Positions 38,575-47,761 of a stretch of DNA of 64,000 nucleotides are shown piece after piece (the first letter of the stretch is position 1; each line of letters opens with the position of its first letter). Origin of the DNA: Sneathiella marina (GTDB lineage Bacteria > Pseudomonadota > Alphaproteobacteria > Sneathiellales > Sneathiellaceae); NCBI RefSeq assembly GCF_023746535.1, contig NZ_CP098747.1, forward strand, positions 2,998,501 to 3,062,500. The letters run 5' to 3'. The notes below the pieces were generated by a model. It made no database searches, was not told the DNA's origin, and was given only the letters and a program-made list of their open reading frames with translations. Position numbers and translations under genes: made by a program.

Positions 38575-40428
38575 CTACTTGAGGATTTCTGATCGTTCAT
38601 GATGAGGGCCATATAGCTCCTCTTGCTCCTGACGATAGTCCTTGATGGACCCTTCCATGGTTCTTGTAATGATCTCTTCCAGTGAACGGGCCGTATTTAT
38701 CCGACCCATATAGACATAATCAGCCCCGGAGGCATAGACATCCTTAGCGGATGAAAGCTCTTCTGCGTTGGCTATTACAATCGCACTCTTATTCATGTTC
38801 CGGACCGTTTGCACAAGTTTTTGATTGCTTGTCCCGCGAAGAATATCATCGGGTATTGTTGCAACAACGACTTTGGCCCTATCTATTCCTGCATGCATCA
38901 AAGTGTCATCATTGGACAAATCACCGTAACGAACATTTGCGCCCAATTTACGAATAGCCGCATGAAGCTGAACATTAAAATCTATTACCAGAATACGGGA
39001 GACCAGTTCAGGTTTGTGCTTTGCGATCTCATGGAGCAAGGAAGAGGCTACACGGTGAAAACCAAGCAGAACCAGATCATATTCTTTGTCCGTTTCCTCA
39101 AGGCTCTCGGCCGGTTCCTTGAATCCCAGCTTTTGCAAAAATGGCGCAATAAAGCGATGAATATCATACGCATGTTTATAAAGAGGTGGTGTCAGTAAGG
39201 CCGTAATAATAAATCCGAAAATTATTGCACTGGCAAATTCGTCCGAAATATGCCCGTATTGCGATCCGAGATATGCGATGACCAACCCAAACTCCGATAA
39301 CTGCGCCAACCGTATCGAAGCCACTTCCGCATGCCGCTGATCTCCGCCGGTAAAATAAAGCAAGGGAAAGAAGATCAATTGACGGCTCAGTAGAGCAAAA
39401 AATGCCAAAGCAATGGCAATTACAACGACACTAATTCCGGTTATAGGCGGGATACTCATGCCCAGGCCGACAAAAAACAGTGTTATAAAGAAATCCCTGA
39501 CTATTCCGACCTTTGCGACTATTTCCCGGCTGTATGGCAGCGTCGCGATAGTCATGCCAGCGATCAATGCGCTCATGCCTGTTGCGACGGACATGACCGA
39601 ATTTTGGCCAAATATATAAACACCAACATAATCCAGCCCACCGCCAATAAAAACAATGGTAAAGCACCAGCCGATCGCGCCAACAAGAATAAGTTGTGGC
39701 TCCTTCGCTAGCCACCTGAACACTATGGGCACCAGGCTTTTAGCCAAACTATAGGAAAGGATGCTTAATATGACGATCCCAAGACAGGACATCAGCGCCG
39801 GAACAAGTTCTGGATTACTAAATGTCGGTTGCATGATAATCACAATGATCGCCCAGAAATCCTGAAATACCAGAATACCCAGAGCAATCCGGCCGGGCTC
39901 CGTATCCAGTTCATATTTTTCCTGAAACAGTTTGATAACCAGAAGAGTTGAAGAGCCAGCGATAAAGATGCCAAAATACAGAGCATCATAAGTACCGTTT
40001 AGACCCGTTGACAGTCCAAGCCAGAGAAGGCCCTTAACAACGACAAAACCAAACAATACGCTGATTGGATATTGCAAAAAGCCCGTTATGATGATCATTT
40101 TTCCGCTGCGAAGCATCCGGCGTAAATCAATTTCCATACCGATCATGAAAAGAAGCAGGATAAACCCGAGCTCTGCGATTGTGTCTATATTCTCAGGATG
40201 TGTGATCAGTCTTAAGCCAATAGGCCCGATTAATATTCCGCTCAGAAGAAAAGCTGCAATACTGGGGATTTTAAGACGCACAAAGACAATGGCCAGAATA
40301 CTCGCAATAAAAATACTGATGCCAATGTCATAAACAAGCGGGGGCATCTCGGTTGCGGCAGCAAAGGCAAAAGAAGGGTCAAAAAATACAAAAAAAGTTA
40401 CGAAAAGTAATGAAATTAAGGCGGTCAA
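38575..40428 (-). CDS. CPA2 cation:proton antiporter (KefB/YbaL-like) with nucleotide-binding-like domain
   Basis: This is a 617-residue inner-membrane transporter. About twelve membrane helices span residues 1-410 and include the antiporter core FMIGMEIDLRRMLRSG and LGILVFQDFWAIIVIIMQP (QDF motif). A C-terminal TrkA-N-like domain follows (YDLVLLGFHRVASSLLHEIA then LVIDFNVQLHAAIRKLGANV and YGDLSNDDTLMHAGIDRAK). The usual GxGxxG nucleotide loop is replaced by GFHRVAS, so NAD binding may be altered or lost. The first 24 residues could act as a signal-like helix. It probably exchanges K+ or Na+ for protons. It is a single gene upstream of the division cluster. Confidence 0.9.
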   Translation of the reverse strand: MTALISLLFVTFFVFFDPSFAFAAATEMPPLVYDIGISIFIASILAIVFVRLKIPSIAAFLLSGILIGPIGLRLITHPENIDTIAELGFILLLFMIGMEIDLRRMLRSGKMIIITGFLQYPISVLFGFVVVKGLLWLGLSTGLNGTYDALYFGIFIAGSSTLLVIKLFQEKYELDTEPGRIALGILVFQDFWAIIVIIMQPTFSNPELVPALMSCLGIVILSILSYSLAKSLVPIVFRWLAKEPQLILVGAIGWCFTIVFIGGGLDYVGVYIFGQNSVMSVATGMSALIAGMTIATLPYSREIVAKVGIVRDFFITLFFVGLGMSIPPITGISVVVIAIALAFFALLSRQLIFFPLLYFTGGDQRHAEVASIRLAQLSEFGLVIAYLGSQYGHISDEFASAIIFGFIITALLTPPLYKHAYDIHRFIAPFLQKLGFKEPAESLEETDKEYDLVLLGFHRVASSLLHEIAKHKPELVSRILVIDFNVQLHAAIRKLGANVRYGDLSNDDTLMHAGIDRAKVVVATIPDDILRGTSNQKLVQTVRNMNKSAIVIANAEELSSAKDVYASGADYVYMGRINTARSLEEIITRTMEGSIKDYRQEQEELYGPHHERSEILK

Positions 40429-40561
40429 TTTTTTAACTTCATCCTTTCTGCATGAAACTCACCGATTTGGGAAATGTGTACGCGCCCCTTGAACCTTTGT
40501 CCAGCATAGCTGGCAATTTCGTTCATTATACTTTTTAACACCTACAAACGAACTTATTTAA

Positions 40562-40940
<379 letters not shown>

Positions 40941-40945
40941 TACTC

Positions 40946-41716
40946 TTAGGTAAGCCGCGCCGCCAGTGGTGTCAAGCGGCCAGACCGCTTAAAAATTTCC
41001 TCCACGGCTGATTGAGTTTCACTATCAGCGACACCGTCAATCAAGTTGGGACGCCAATGACGTTGAAAAGCCTTGATGACAACCGATAGCTCGTCATCGA
41101 ATAAGCCGATTTCCGCGACGCCATATCCTATTCCCCTAAGATGTTCGCGCAATCTCTGAACGATATCTCCTTCACTACCAACATGTAGTGAGGGCCGGGT
41201 TAAATCAGCCCTCCACCCCTTCCCAAACCAGATTCCGACACCAATTTCAGACAATTTTTCCCAGGCAAATAATTCGCCTGGATCTTCTTTTCGAGCGGGC
41301 GCTACATCCGAATGGCCGACAACATGCGTTGGCTGTATACCATGTCGCTCAACAATGTCTTTTGACAAGTCAGCGACACTTGCCATTTGATTATCAGGGA
41401 ATGCTCTATACCCAAATTCATGGCCCGGATTAACAATTTCTATTCCGATTGATCGGGCATTTATATTGGTTTCGCCTCGCCACGCGGAAACACCCGCATG
41501 CCAGGCCCGGTTTTTTTCTTCGACGAGCTGAAAAACCGTTCCATCTTCTTCAACAAGATAATGAGCGCTTACCTGAGAATTTTCTTCTGTCAATCTAGCA
41601 AGAGCCGCGGCCCCTGTTTCCATGCCCGTGTAATGCAATACAAGCATGTCCGTAGGCACGCCGTCGCCCCTATCGTCAAAATTTGGAGAAGGTTGCCAAA
41701 TCGTTTTTTCAACCAC
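40946..41716 (-). CDS. N-acetylmuramoyl-L-alanine amidase, AmpD/AmiD-like
   Basis: This is a 256-residue zinc amidase of the Amidase_2 family that cuts the bond between MurNAc and the stem peptide. Zinc ligands are predicted as His28 (VLHYTG), His135 and Asp145 (VGHSDVAPARKEDPG), with Glu93 in GIEIVN. The C-terminal third (GDIVQRLREHLRGIGYGVAE onward) is a peptidoglycan-binding domain. No signal peptide is visible, so the protein is probably cytoplasmic and acts in muropeptide recycling, like AmpD. It overlaps the transporter gene upstream by 8 bases. Confidence 0.92.
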   Translation of the reverse strand: MVEKTIWQPSPNFDDRGDGVPTDMLVLHYTGMETGAAALARLTEENSQVSAHYLVEEDGTVFQLVEEKNRAWHAGVSAWRGETNINARSIGIEIVNPGHEFGYRAFPDNQMASVADLSKDIVERHGIQPTHVVGHSDVAPARKEDPGELFAWEKLSEIGVGIWFGKGWRADLTRPSLHVGSEGDIVQRLREHLRGIGYGVAEIGLFDDELSVVIKAFQRHWRPNLIDGVADSETQSAVEEIFKRSGRLTPLAARLT

Positions 41717-42590
41717 CGTTAATACCCTCTACAGCCCGCCTTTGATTGGAGCGAAAAGTAATAATTGTTACGCCGCCCATAACCATTGCCCCGCCAATTA
41801 CTAATTCCAAAGTGATCTGATCTCCCCAGAACACGACACCGAGAATTATGGCGAATACCGGAACCAGAAGATAATAGGGTGCAATCGTACTCACAGGATA
41901 GAATTTTATCAGATAATTTCCAAGACCATGACCGATAACTGTTGCCCCAATGGCAGAAAAGGCGACTGCCGACCATTCTTCCCAGCCCGCAGACTGAAGC
42001 GCGCTTATTTGCCCTGACTCAAAAATAAACGATAGGCCCAGTATCGGAATAAAAGCAATTGTCGCTGTCCAAAACGTTAAGTTAAGTGCACCAATACCCG
42101 GCATTGTTCGAACAATGACTAAATTGACGGATAGGAAAAACGACGCTATTGCCACCAATGCAGGCGACAAAAAACTGCTGAATATGATCGGATCGAAACC
42201 AATAACCATCACGCCTGCAAAAGCCATAACAATGGCTGTCCACCGTCGCCAGCCCAGCCGTTCTTTAAGAAAAATTACGGCCATCAATGCTGAAAAAGGT
42301 ACGAAAGTCTGGTTTACAATTGCCACCGGCGAAATATCCGGTGCAATAGATAACCCCCAAAACATAAGGGAGTAATGCAAGACACCCATCATCAAGCCAA
42401 CAATCAGCAGCTTGCGCCAATATCCATGGGGGATTGAGATAAACGGCACCATAACAACGATCACCATGGAGAATCTCAGCGCCGTAAAAAATAACGGCGG
42501 AAATTCCTCCATACCGATTTTGGCTGCTAAAAAATTAGATGCCCATAGAAAATTGACAAGCAGAATAAGCGCAAGATCTTTGTTTTTCAA
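41709..42590 (-). CDS. EamA/DMT-family transporter
   Basis: This is a 293-residue inner-membrane protein with ten predicted helices in two EamA repeats. The N-terminal repeat starts LALILLVNFLWASNFLAAKI with the usual small-residue and Asn pattern, and the second begins around LVAIASFFLSVNLVIVRTM. Family members export or import amino acids, purines or other small metabolites, so the substrate cannot be named. It ends inside the start of the amidase gene, which suggests cotranscription with it and with the djlA-like gene 14 bases upstream. Confidence 0.88.
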   Translation of the reverse strand: MKNKDLALILLVNFLWASNFLAAKIGMEEFPPLFFTALRFSMVIVVMVPFISIPHGYWRKLLIVGLMMGVLHYSLMFWGLSIAPDISPVAIVNQTFVPFSALMAVIFLKERLGWRRWTAIVMAFAGVMVIGFDPIIFSSFLSPALVAIASFFLSVNLVIVRTMPGIGALNLTFWTATIAFIPILGLSFIFESGQISALQSAGWEEWSAVAFSAIGATVIGHGLGNYLIKFYPVSTIAPYYLLVPVFAIILGVVFWGDQITLELVIGGAMVMGGVTIITFRSNQRRAVEGINGG

Positions 42591-42604
42591 ATTTGTTTCC
42601 GATC

Positions 42605-43345
42605 TTACAAGCCTCGAATTTTAGAAACTTCGTCATACGCTGCATTGATCTTCGCCAACTTGTCATTTGCAACATCTACAAATTCCTGTGGCAATCCTTG
42701 CGCCATGACTTTGTCCGGATGATTTTCGAGAATTAATCGTCGGTGCACTTTCTTAAGCTCATCGTTGGAAATATCCGCCGATACACCCAGTATTTGATAG
42801 GGATCACTTTCACCGTCTTTGGCATGATAACTTTTGATCCGAGCGTAAGCCGCCTCGTTAAAGCCAAATATCCCGGCAACGTTTTGCAAATAAATATCTT
42901 CATCCGGATGCAAGACGCCATCTGCCATGGCAATGGAAAACAATCCATGAAGCAAGTCTTCCATCATTTGAGGTGTATCACGGAACATACGCTCTACCTG
43001 AGCTGCATATTCCTCATACCCAGCTGTATCTTTACGGGCCATGTTAAAGACCCTGCCGACATTCTTCTCCTCATTGGCTGGAATACGGAAAACCCGCTTA
43101 AAAACATCAATTTCCTCTCTCGTGACAACACCATCGGCCTTCGCCATTTTTGCTCCCAGAGCAATAACCGCAATGGTGAAAGCAACTTGCTTGACATGAT
43201 GCATGCCTGTCTCGCCGCCAGGCTCTTCGCCAGCCTGACGTATTTTGTCGACAGCATGGCCGGCCAGGCCGCCTACCAGGGCTCCCAAAGGCCCACCGAC
43301 CAACAGTCCGGCTGCTCCGCCAAGAATTTTTCCCCAAATAGCCAT
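42605..43345 (-). CDS. djlA: DjlA-like protein (TerB domain plus C-terminal J domain)
   Basis: This is a 246-residue co-chaperone-like protein. The N-terminus WGKILGGAAGLLVGGPLGALVGG is a glycine-rich hydrophobic segment that probably inserts in the membrane. A TerB-like domain follows (AFTIAVIALGAKMAKADGVV and ADGVLHPDEDIYLQNVAGIF), and the last 60 residues form a J domain with the HPD motif in ILENHPDKVMA, which stimulates DnaK. I used the ATG at 43345, giving the family's usual beginning MAIWGK; a start at 43396 adds 17 hydrophobic residues. Confidence 0.9.
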   Translation of the reverse strand: MAIWGKILGGAAGLLVGGPLGALVGGLAGHAVDKIRQAGEEPGGETGMHHVKQVAFTIAVIALGAKMAKADGVVTREEIDVFKRVFRIPANEEKNVGRVFNMARKDTAGYEEYAAQVERMFRDTPQMMEDLLHGLFSIAMADGVLHPDEDIYLQNVAGIFGFNEAAYARIKSYHAKDGESDPYQILGVSADISNDELKKVHRRLILENHPDKVMAQGLPQEFVDVANDKLAKINAAYDEVSKIRGL

Positions 43346-43568
43346 GATGTAAATTTCGCCATAGATGAAGTTGAAGACGAACAGTAGCAGGCTCACCTAA
43401 AAACTGCCAGCATTCCTCAAATACAATTTTGAAAACCACTTTCTCAAATCGAGCCAATCAATTTTGTTTTGTCCGTATTTCGGTATTTTTTGACTTTATT
43501 GCGAAAGATTACGAATGCTAGAGACCTTATAATTGGCCAACTGATAGATTTACTTGGGTTGAAGAAGA

Positions 43569-44780
43569 ATGAATAGATTACAAAAATGGCGCACACCGGA
43601 AATCATGTTGATGACGGTCGCAGCCGGCTGGTCCGTCGGTTTTGCCGTTTGGATGGCGCTGCTCAATAACTTTGCTGTCGACGCAGCAGCATTTTCCGGC
43701 CGCGAGATCGGTATATTACAATCGCTCAGGGAAATACCTGGGTTCCTTGCCTTTACAGTGATCTTTGTCTTGCTGATCATTGCCGAGCAAAGATTGCTGA
43801 TGATCTCGCTGTTGATTTTTGGGATCGGCGTCGCGATAACCGGCTTCTTTCCATACGAATATGGCCTCTATTTCACAACTGTCCTCATGTCTATCGGCTT
43901 TCATTACGGAGAAGCGATAAAGCAATCACTTACCTTGCAACTCATCTCCAAGGAACACACACCGCTTGCGCTTGGGCGGCAAATATCTGCACAGGCTTTT
44001 GCTGCGCTCATCGCGTATGGCGTGATTTTCCTCGGAACCAAATTACTAGATCTGGATTACGCTGTTATTTACGCCGTTGGTGGCGCGATCACTGTATTCA
44101 TTACTTTGGGGGCTTGGGCCTTCTTTCCACAATTTAAGGTCGCCGTGCCACAATCAAAGAAAATCATCCTGCGTAAACGCTATTGGCTGTATTACACCCT
44201 CACTTTTTTGGCCGGAGCCCGGCGGCAAATCTTTATTGTCTTCGCAGGTTTTATGATGGTCGAAAAATTCGGATATGATGTCGCGACGGTCACCCTCCTG
44301 TATTTGGTCAATCACGCCATCAATATATTCCTGGCGCCTCGCATCGGGCGTCTCGTCGCCCATTGGGGCGAGCGAAAAGCCCTTGTGTTCGAATATTCCG
44401 GACTAGTCCTGATCTTTGCGGCATACGCTTTTGTTCAGAACGCAACAATGGCTGCCGGCCTGTATATTCTTGATCATTTGTTTTTCGCATTTGCAATTGG
44501 AATTAAAAGCTACTTCCAGAAAATCGCCGACCCGAAAGATATGGCGGCAACCGCTGGCGTGAGTTTTACAATCAATCACATAGCCGCTGTTGTAATACCG
44601 GTTCTTTTCGGTCTTTTATGGCTTATATCCCCGGCCAGTGTGTTTTTGGCTGGTGCTGGTATGGCGCTACTTTCATTGATAATTTCACTGAACATTCCCC
44701 GCCATCCTTGCGAGGGGAATGAAGTAATCAAGGGGCCGAGATTTGACAACGCGGGAAATGTAATTCACGCAAATCCTTAA
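43569..44780 (+). CDS. MFS transporter
   Basis: This is a 403-residue protein of the major facilitator superfamily with about twelve hydrophobic helices, beginning IMLMTVAAGWSVGFAVWMAL. The first half ends near FFPQFKVAVPQSKKIILRKR, which is the central cytoplasmic loop. The loop APRIGRLVAHWGERKALVFE matches the conserved G-x-L-x-D/H-x-x-G-R-K-type motif in the second half. The substrate is unknown. It is the only plus-strand gene in this part and converges on ccoS with 7 bases between stops. GAAGAAGA lies just before the ATG. Confidence 0.85.
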   Translation: MNRLQKWRTPEIMLMTVAAGWSVGFAVWMALLNNFAVDAAAFSGREIGILQSLREIPGFLAFTVIFVLLIIAEQRLLMISLLIFGIGVAITGFFPYEYGLYFTTVLMSIGFHYGEAIKQSLTLQLISKEHTPLALGRQISAQAFAALIAYGVIFLGTKLLDLDYAVIYAVGGAITVFITLGAWAFFPQFKVAVPQSKKIILRKRYWLYYTLTFLAGARRQIFIVFAGFMMVEKFGYDVATVTLLYLVNHAINIFLAPRIGRLVAHWGERKALVFEYSGLVLIFAAYAFVQNATMAAGLYILDHLFFAFAIGIKSYFQKIADPKDMAATAGVSFTINHIAAVVIPVLFGLLWLISPASVFLAGAGMALLSLIISLNIPRHPCEGNEVIKGPRFDNAGNVIHANP

Positions 44781-44787
44781 ACTAAAA

Positions 44788-44955
44788 TCAAGTTTTTGCT
44801 GGCGGGTCGTCCGGGTCCTTCTCATCGATAAGGATCCGGTTTGCCGCCCCTTCCATATCCTCATATTGGCCGTTCTTTAAACTCCATAGAAAAGCCACCA
44901 GGCCGAGCCCTCCTAGAAACAATGCCACCGGAATTAAATAAATAAGGACGTTCAT
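44788..44955 (-). CDS. ccoS: cytochrome oxidase maturation protein CcoS (55 aa)
   Basis: This tiny inner-membrane protein is required to insert copper and heme into cytochrome cbb3. It reads MNVLIYLIPVALFLGGLGLV and then AFLWSLKNGQYEDMEGAANR, followed by ILIDEKDPDDPP. One membrane helix followed by the conserved W-x-x-x-x-G-Q-Y/F-E/D-D-x-E/x-x-x-x-R-I/M-L pattern is diagnostic. It follows ccoI with an ATGA overlap, the standard position for ccoS/fixS. Confidence 0.94.
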   Translation of the reverse strand: MNVLIYLIPVALFLGGLGLVAFLWSLKNGQYEDMEGAANRILIDEKDPDDPPAKT

Positions 44956-47276
44956 CTTGCTTCTCTGTTGCGTTCAAGCCTCAGTCTCATGGAATTCAGA
45001 CATACCGCAAGTGAAGATGCTGACATTGCGATTGCCGCAAATAATGGCGTAACAAAACCTGCGACAGCCAACGGAACGGCAATGGCATTATACAAAAAGG
45101 CAAGCGCGAAATTCTGCACAACAAGCCTGTGAGCAGTTTTCGCGACTTTTAGCGTTTCCAAAACAGCGGTTAGGGTTCTCCCCTGAAAAACAAAGTCGGC
45201 TGCGGTCTGGCTTATATCCGACGCTGATGACGGGGAAATGGAGACATGTGCTGCCGCCAACGCCGGAGCATCATTTAACCCATCCCCGATCATAACAACT
45301 TTGCGGCCGCTCTCTTTTAAGGCGGCGAGCCGGGCAACCTTGTCTTCCGGTTTCTGTTGCGCCTTCCAGTTTTCAATCCCCAGTTCAACGGCAATTTGTT
45401 CCACAACAGCCGGCCTATCACCGGAAATGACTTCGACTGCATACCCCTGCATCGTCAGCTTCTGAATGGTCTCACGTGCGCCGGACCTCACCTGGTCCAA
45501 AAATCGAAACTGTACAGGGTCTTTGCCGGAGACGGCCAGCCACAGCTCGGGACCGATGCCCTCTTCCAGATCGGCGATTTTAGCCGCCCCGGTCCAGAAT
45601 CTATTCCCGAGTTTAACTTCGGTGCCGTCAATAATCGCCCGCAAACCCTCACCCGGCAGTTCCTGGACGTCAAGCGCCTTCGCGGCGTTTACTTGTCTGT
45701 GGCGACTGATTGCCATTGCCAATGGATGACGGCTTACCTGCGCGATAGTTGCCGCCAAATTCAGATTCTCTTCGGATATCTCAGCTTGGTTCTGAAGTTC
45801 CAGCCGACCCTCCGTAAGTGTTCCCGTCTTATCAAATACAATCGTGTCAATTTGGGCAAGGCGCTCCAACCCGTCCGCTGATTTGACCAATATGCCCTTG
45901 CCAAGCAAGCGACCACTGGCGACGACCTGAACCACGGGAACCGCCAATCCCAAAGCACAAGGGCATGTTATAATCAGGACCGCAACAGCCTGAAGAAGGG
46001 CAATCTGCCAGTTCGCACCAAAAAACCACCACCCTGCGAAGGTCAACGCTGCCAGTATGTGAACAGCTGGCGCATATATTTCGGCGATACGATCAGCTAG
46101 CCGTACATATTTAGCCCGTCCTTGCTCCGACGCTTCCATAAGCCGGACAATATCGCCAAGCAAAGTATTATCGCCTGTTTTGGTCGCCGTAATATCAAGT
46201 GGACCCTGCAAATTCATGGTTCCGGCAAATGCGTCGTCACCCGTTTTTACAAATACCGGAAGGCTCTCGCCGGTAACCATACTGATATCCAATTCTGATC
46301 GGCCGGAAGAAACAATCCCGTCAACCGGCAGCCGTTCGCCGACTGCAACCTGCACTAAATGCCCGGGCATTACCGCATCTGCTGGAATGGTTTGGCGCGT
46401 TCCATCCGAATTGACGATGGTAGCCGCAACTGATTTTAGTAATAAAAGTCGTTCCGCAGCCGATCTTGCTTTATTCCGGGCTGCGCGATCCAAATACCGC
46501 CCAATGAGCAAGAAAAAAAGCAAAGTTACAGAGGCATCGAAATATGTATGCTCTCCGCCCTGGATGGTTTCCGAAAGACTCATTGCGGCCGCAAGTAAAA
46601 CAGCCAGGGAAATCGGCACATCCATATTGAGTCGACCATTCCGCAGCGCCCCCAAGGCAGATTTAAAGAAGGGCTGCCCCGCATATGCAACTGCAGGTAA
46701 GGCAATCATTGCGGAAATCCAATGCAGAAAACTCCGTGTAGCTTCCCCCATATCATCTGAGAAAAAACCAGCCCAAACGGAGACAGATAACAGCATAACA
46801 TTCGCCGCCGCGAACCCCGCGACTGCCAGCGCTTTCAAAAGTTGCCGGTCTTCCGCCGCTGACGCTGCCTGAATGAGGTCCGGATTGTAAGGCGTAAGCG
46901 GGTATCCCATGGAGATGACAGGACGTAGCAAGTCACCTGCAACCGTTTTTTCTTCGTGCCAACGGACAAAAAGCCGCCGGGTGGAAAAATTAACCCGCGC
47001 GTCAATAACCGCGGGGTTTGAGTGCAGGGTCTCCTCGATGTTCTTGATACAATTGGCGCAATGCATGTTTTCGACAAGCAAATACAGCATTGCGTTGCCA
47101 TCCTGATCATGGGTCACAAAAGCCGTTGGATCTGAATCAACGAAATCGCGATAACTTTCCTGGTTAGTCCCTATTTCGGCAAGGGCTGTTGCGCCACCCG
47201 CACAACAGTCCGCGCCGATGTCATGCGCACGTGGCATCAACGGATTTTCTGTGTCTTTGAGCGCTAATCTACCCAT
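44952..47276 (-). CDS. ccoI: cbb3-type Cu+ P1B-type ATPase CcoI/FixI
   Basis: This copper-transporting ATPase of about 774 residues supplies copper to cytochrome cbb3. The N-terminus has a Cys pair (DCCAGG) and one HMA domain with LLVENMHCANCIKNIEETLH. The membrane metal site is CPC in VLIITCPCALGLAVPV, the phosphorylated Asp is in IVFDKTGTLTEGRLE, and VVMIGDGLNDAPALAAAHVS is the hinge. About eight membrane helices are visible. I used the ATG at 47276, inside the end of ccoH; a frame from 47342 adds residues lacking family similarity. The neighbours ccoG, ccoH and ccoS identify it as CcoI rather than CopA. Confidence 0.95.
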   Translation of the reverse strand: MGRLALKDTENPLMPRAHDIGADCCAGGATALAEIGTNQESYRDFVDSDPTAFVTHDQDGNAMLYLLVENMHCANCIKNIEETLHSNPAVIDARVNFSTRRLFVRWHEEKTVAGDLLRPVISMGYPLTPYNPDLIQAASAAEDRQLLKALAVAGFAAANVMLLSVSVWAGFFSDDMGEATRSFLHWISAMIALPAVAYAGQPFFKSALGALRNGRLNMDVPISLAVLLAAAMSLSETIQGGEHTYFDASVTLLFFLLIGRYLDRAARNKARSAAERLLLLKSVAATIVNSDGTRQTIPADAVMPGHLVQVAVGERLPVDGIVSSGRSELDISMVTGESLPVFVKTGDDAFAGTMNLQGPLDITATKTGDNTLLGDIVRLMEASEQGRAKYVRLADRIAEIYAPAVHILAALTFAGWWFFGANWQIALLQAVAVLIITCPCALGLAVPVVQVVASGRLLGKGILVKSADGLERLAQIDTIVFDKTGTLTEGRLELQNQAEISEENLNLAATIAQVSRHPLAMAISRHRQVNAAKALDVQELPGEGLRAIIDGTEVKLGNRFWTGAAKIADLEEGIGPELWLAVSGKDPVQFRFLDQVRSGARETIQKLTMQGYAVEVISGDRPAVVEQIAVELGIENWKAQQKPEDKVARLAALKESGRKVVMIGDGLNDAPALAAAHVSISPSSASDISQTAADFVFQGRTLTAVLETLKVAKTAHRLVVQNFALAFLYNAIAVPLAVAGFVTPLFAAIAMSASSLAVCLNSMRLRLERNREAR

Positions 47277-47761
47277 ATTCTTTTGTCCAGCCGGTAAGGT
47301 TCCGTATAACCTCCCCCTAGTATTTGAATGGTCACATCCCATTGACCTTTCTCGAGATCGACAAGATCAGCGGTATAAAACTGTTCGGCAAAAACAAATG
47401 TAACCGTCTTGTCTGATTCTTCGATGACGGGGCGACCGAGAGTGCCGGATACCGTCAAGTTCGCCATTGGTTGTTTATCCAGATCCAATAGTTTCAAGCG
47501 GATAATACCGTTTTTATCGTCCAACTGCACGAATTCCAGCATATGTTGCCATCCCCGTGCATTTTGCTTTTCTTTCGCCTGAAGTTCCTGATTATAGGCG
47601 AGACCTCGGCGATAGGCGTCTGACACACTTACGCCCGAAAAACTATTCAATGCAAAGTAAACAAAAACCCCATTTACGGCGAACATCAAGCCGAAAAAAC
47701 CCGCAAGCATGAAAGCGACATGCCGTCCGGTCAATTTCCTGCTTGTCACCTGCCCGCTCAT
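47264..47761 (-). CDS. ccoH: cytochrome cbb3 maturation protein CcoH/FixH
   Basis: This is a 165-residue bitopic inner-membrane protein of the FixH family needed for cbb3 assembly and stability. One membrane helix (HVAFMLAGFFGLMFAVNGVF, about 14-33) is followed by the conserved VYFALNSFSGVSVSDAYRRG segment, then Y-N-x-x-L in GLAYNQELQAKE, and a periplasmic beta-rich domain ending in GQWDVTIQILGGGYTEPYRL. The start overlaps ccoG as ATGA, and ccoI starts inside its 3' end. Confidence 0.93.
   Translation of the reverse strand: MSGQVTSRKLTGRHVAFMLAGFFGLMFAVNGVFVYFALNSFSGVSVSDAYRRGLAYNQELQAKEKQNARGWQHMLEFVQLDDKNGIIRLKLLDLDKQPMANLTVSGTLGRPVIEESDKTVTFVFAEQFYTADLVDLEKGQWDVTIQILGGGYTEPYRLDKRIWVD

Noticed and set aside
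38446-38592. 48-codon plus-strand frame (MSLELDLSNHQMKYLKHHNF and on) after the LexA-like box
   Set aside because: It has no ribosome binding site, overlaps the antiporter's 3' end and has no membrane segment like known small SOS division inhibitors. It is more likely a chance frame.
44693-44721. Perfect 8-base stem CATTCCCC / GGGGAATG at the end of the MFS gene
   Set aside because: It lies inside the coding sequence and no T run follows on the plus or minus strand, so it is not a clear terminator for the MFS gene or for ccoS.
46180-46872. 230-codon open frame antisense to ccoI
   Set aside because: ccoI is unambiguous on the other strand; the antisense product is Ser, Ala and Lys rich and matches nothing.
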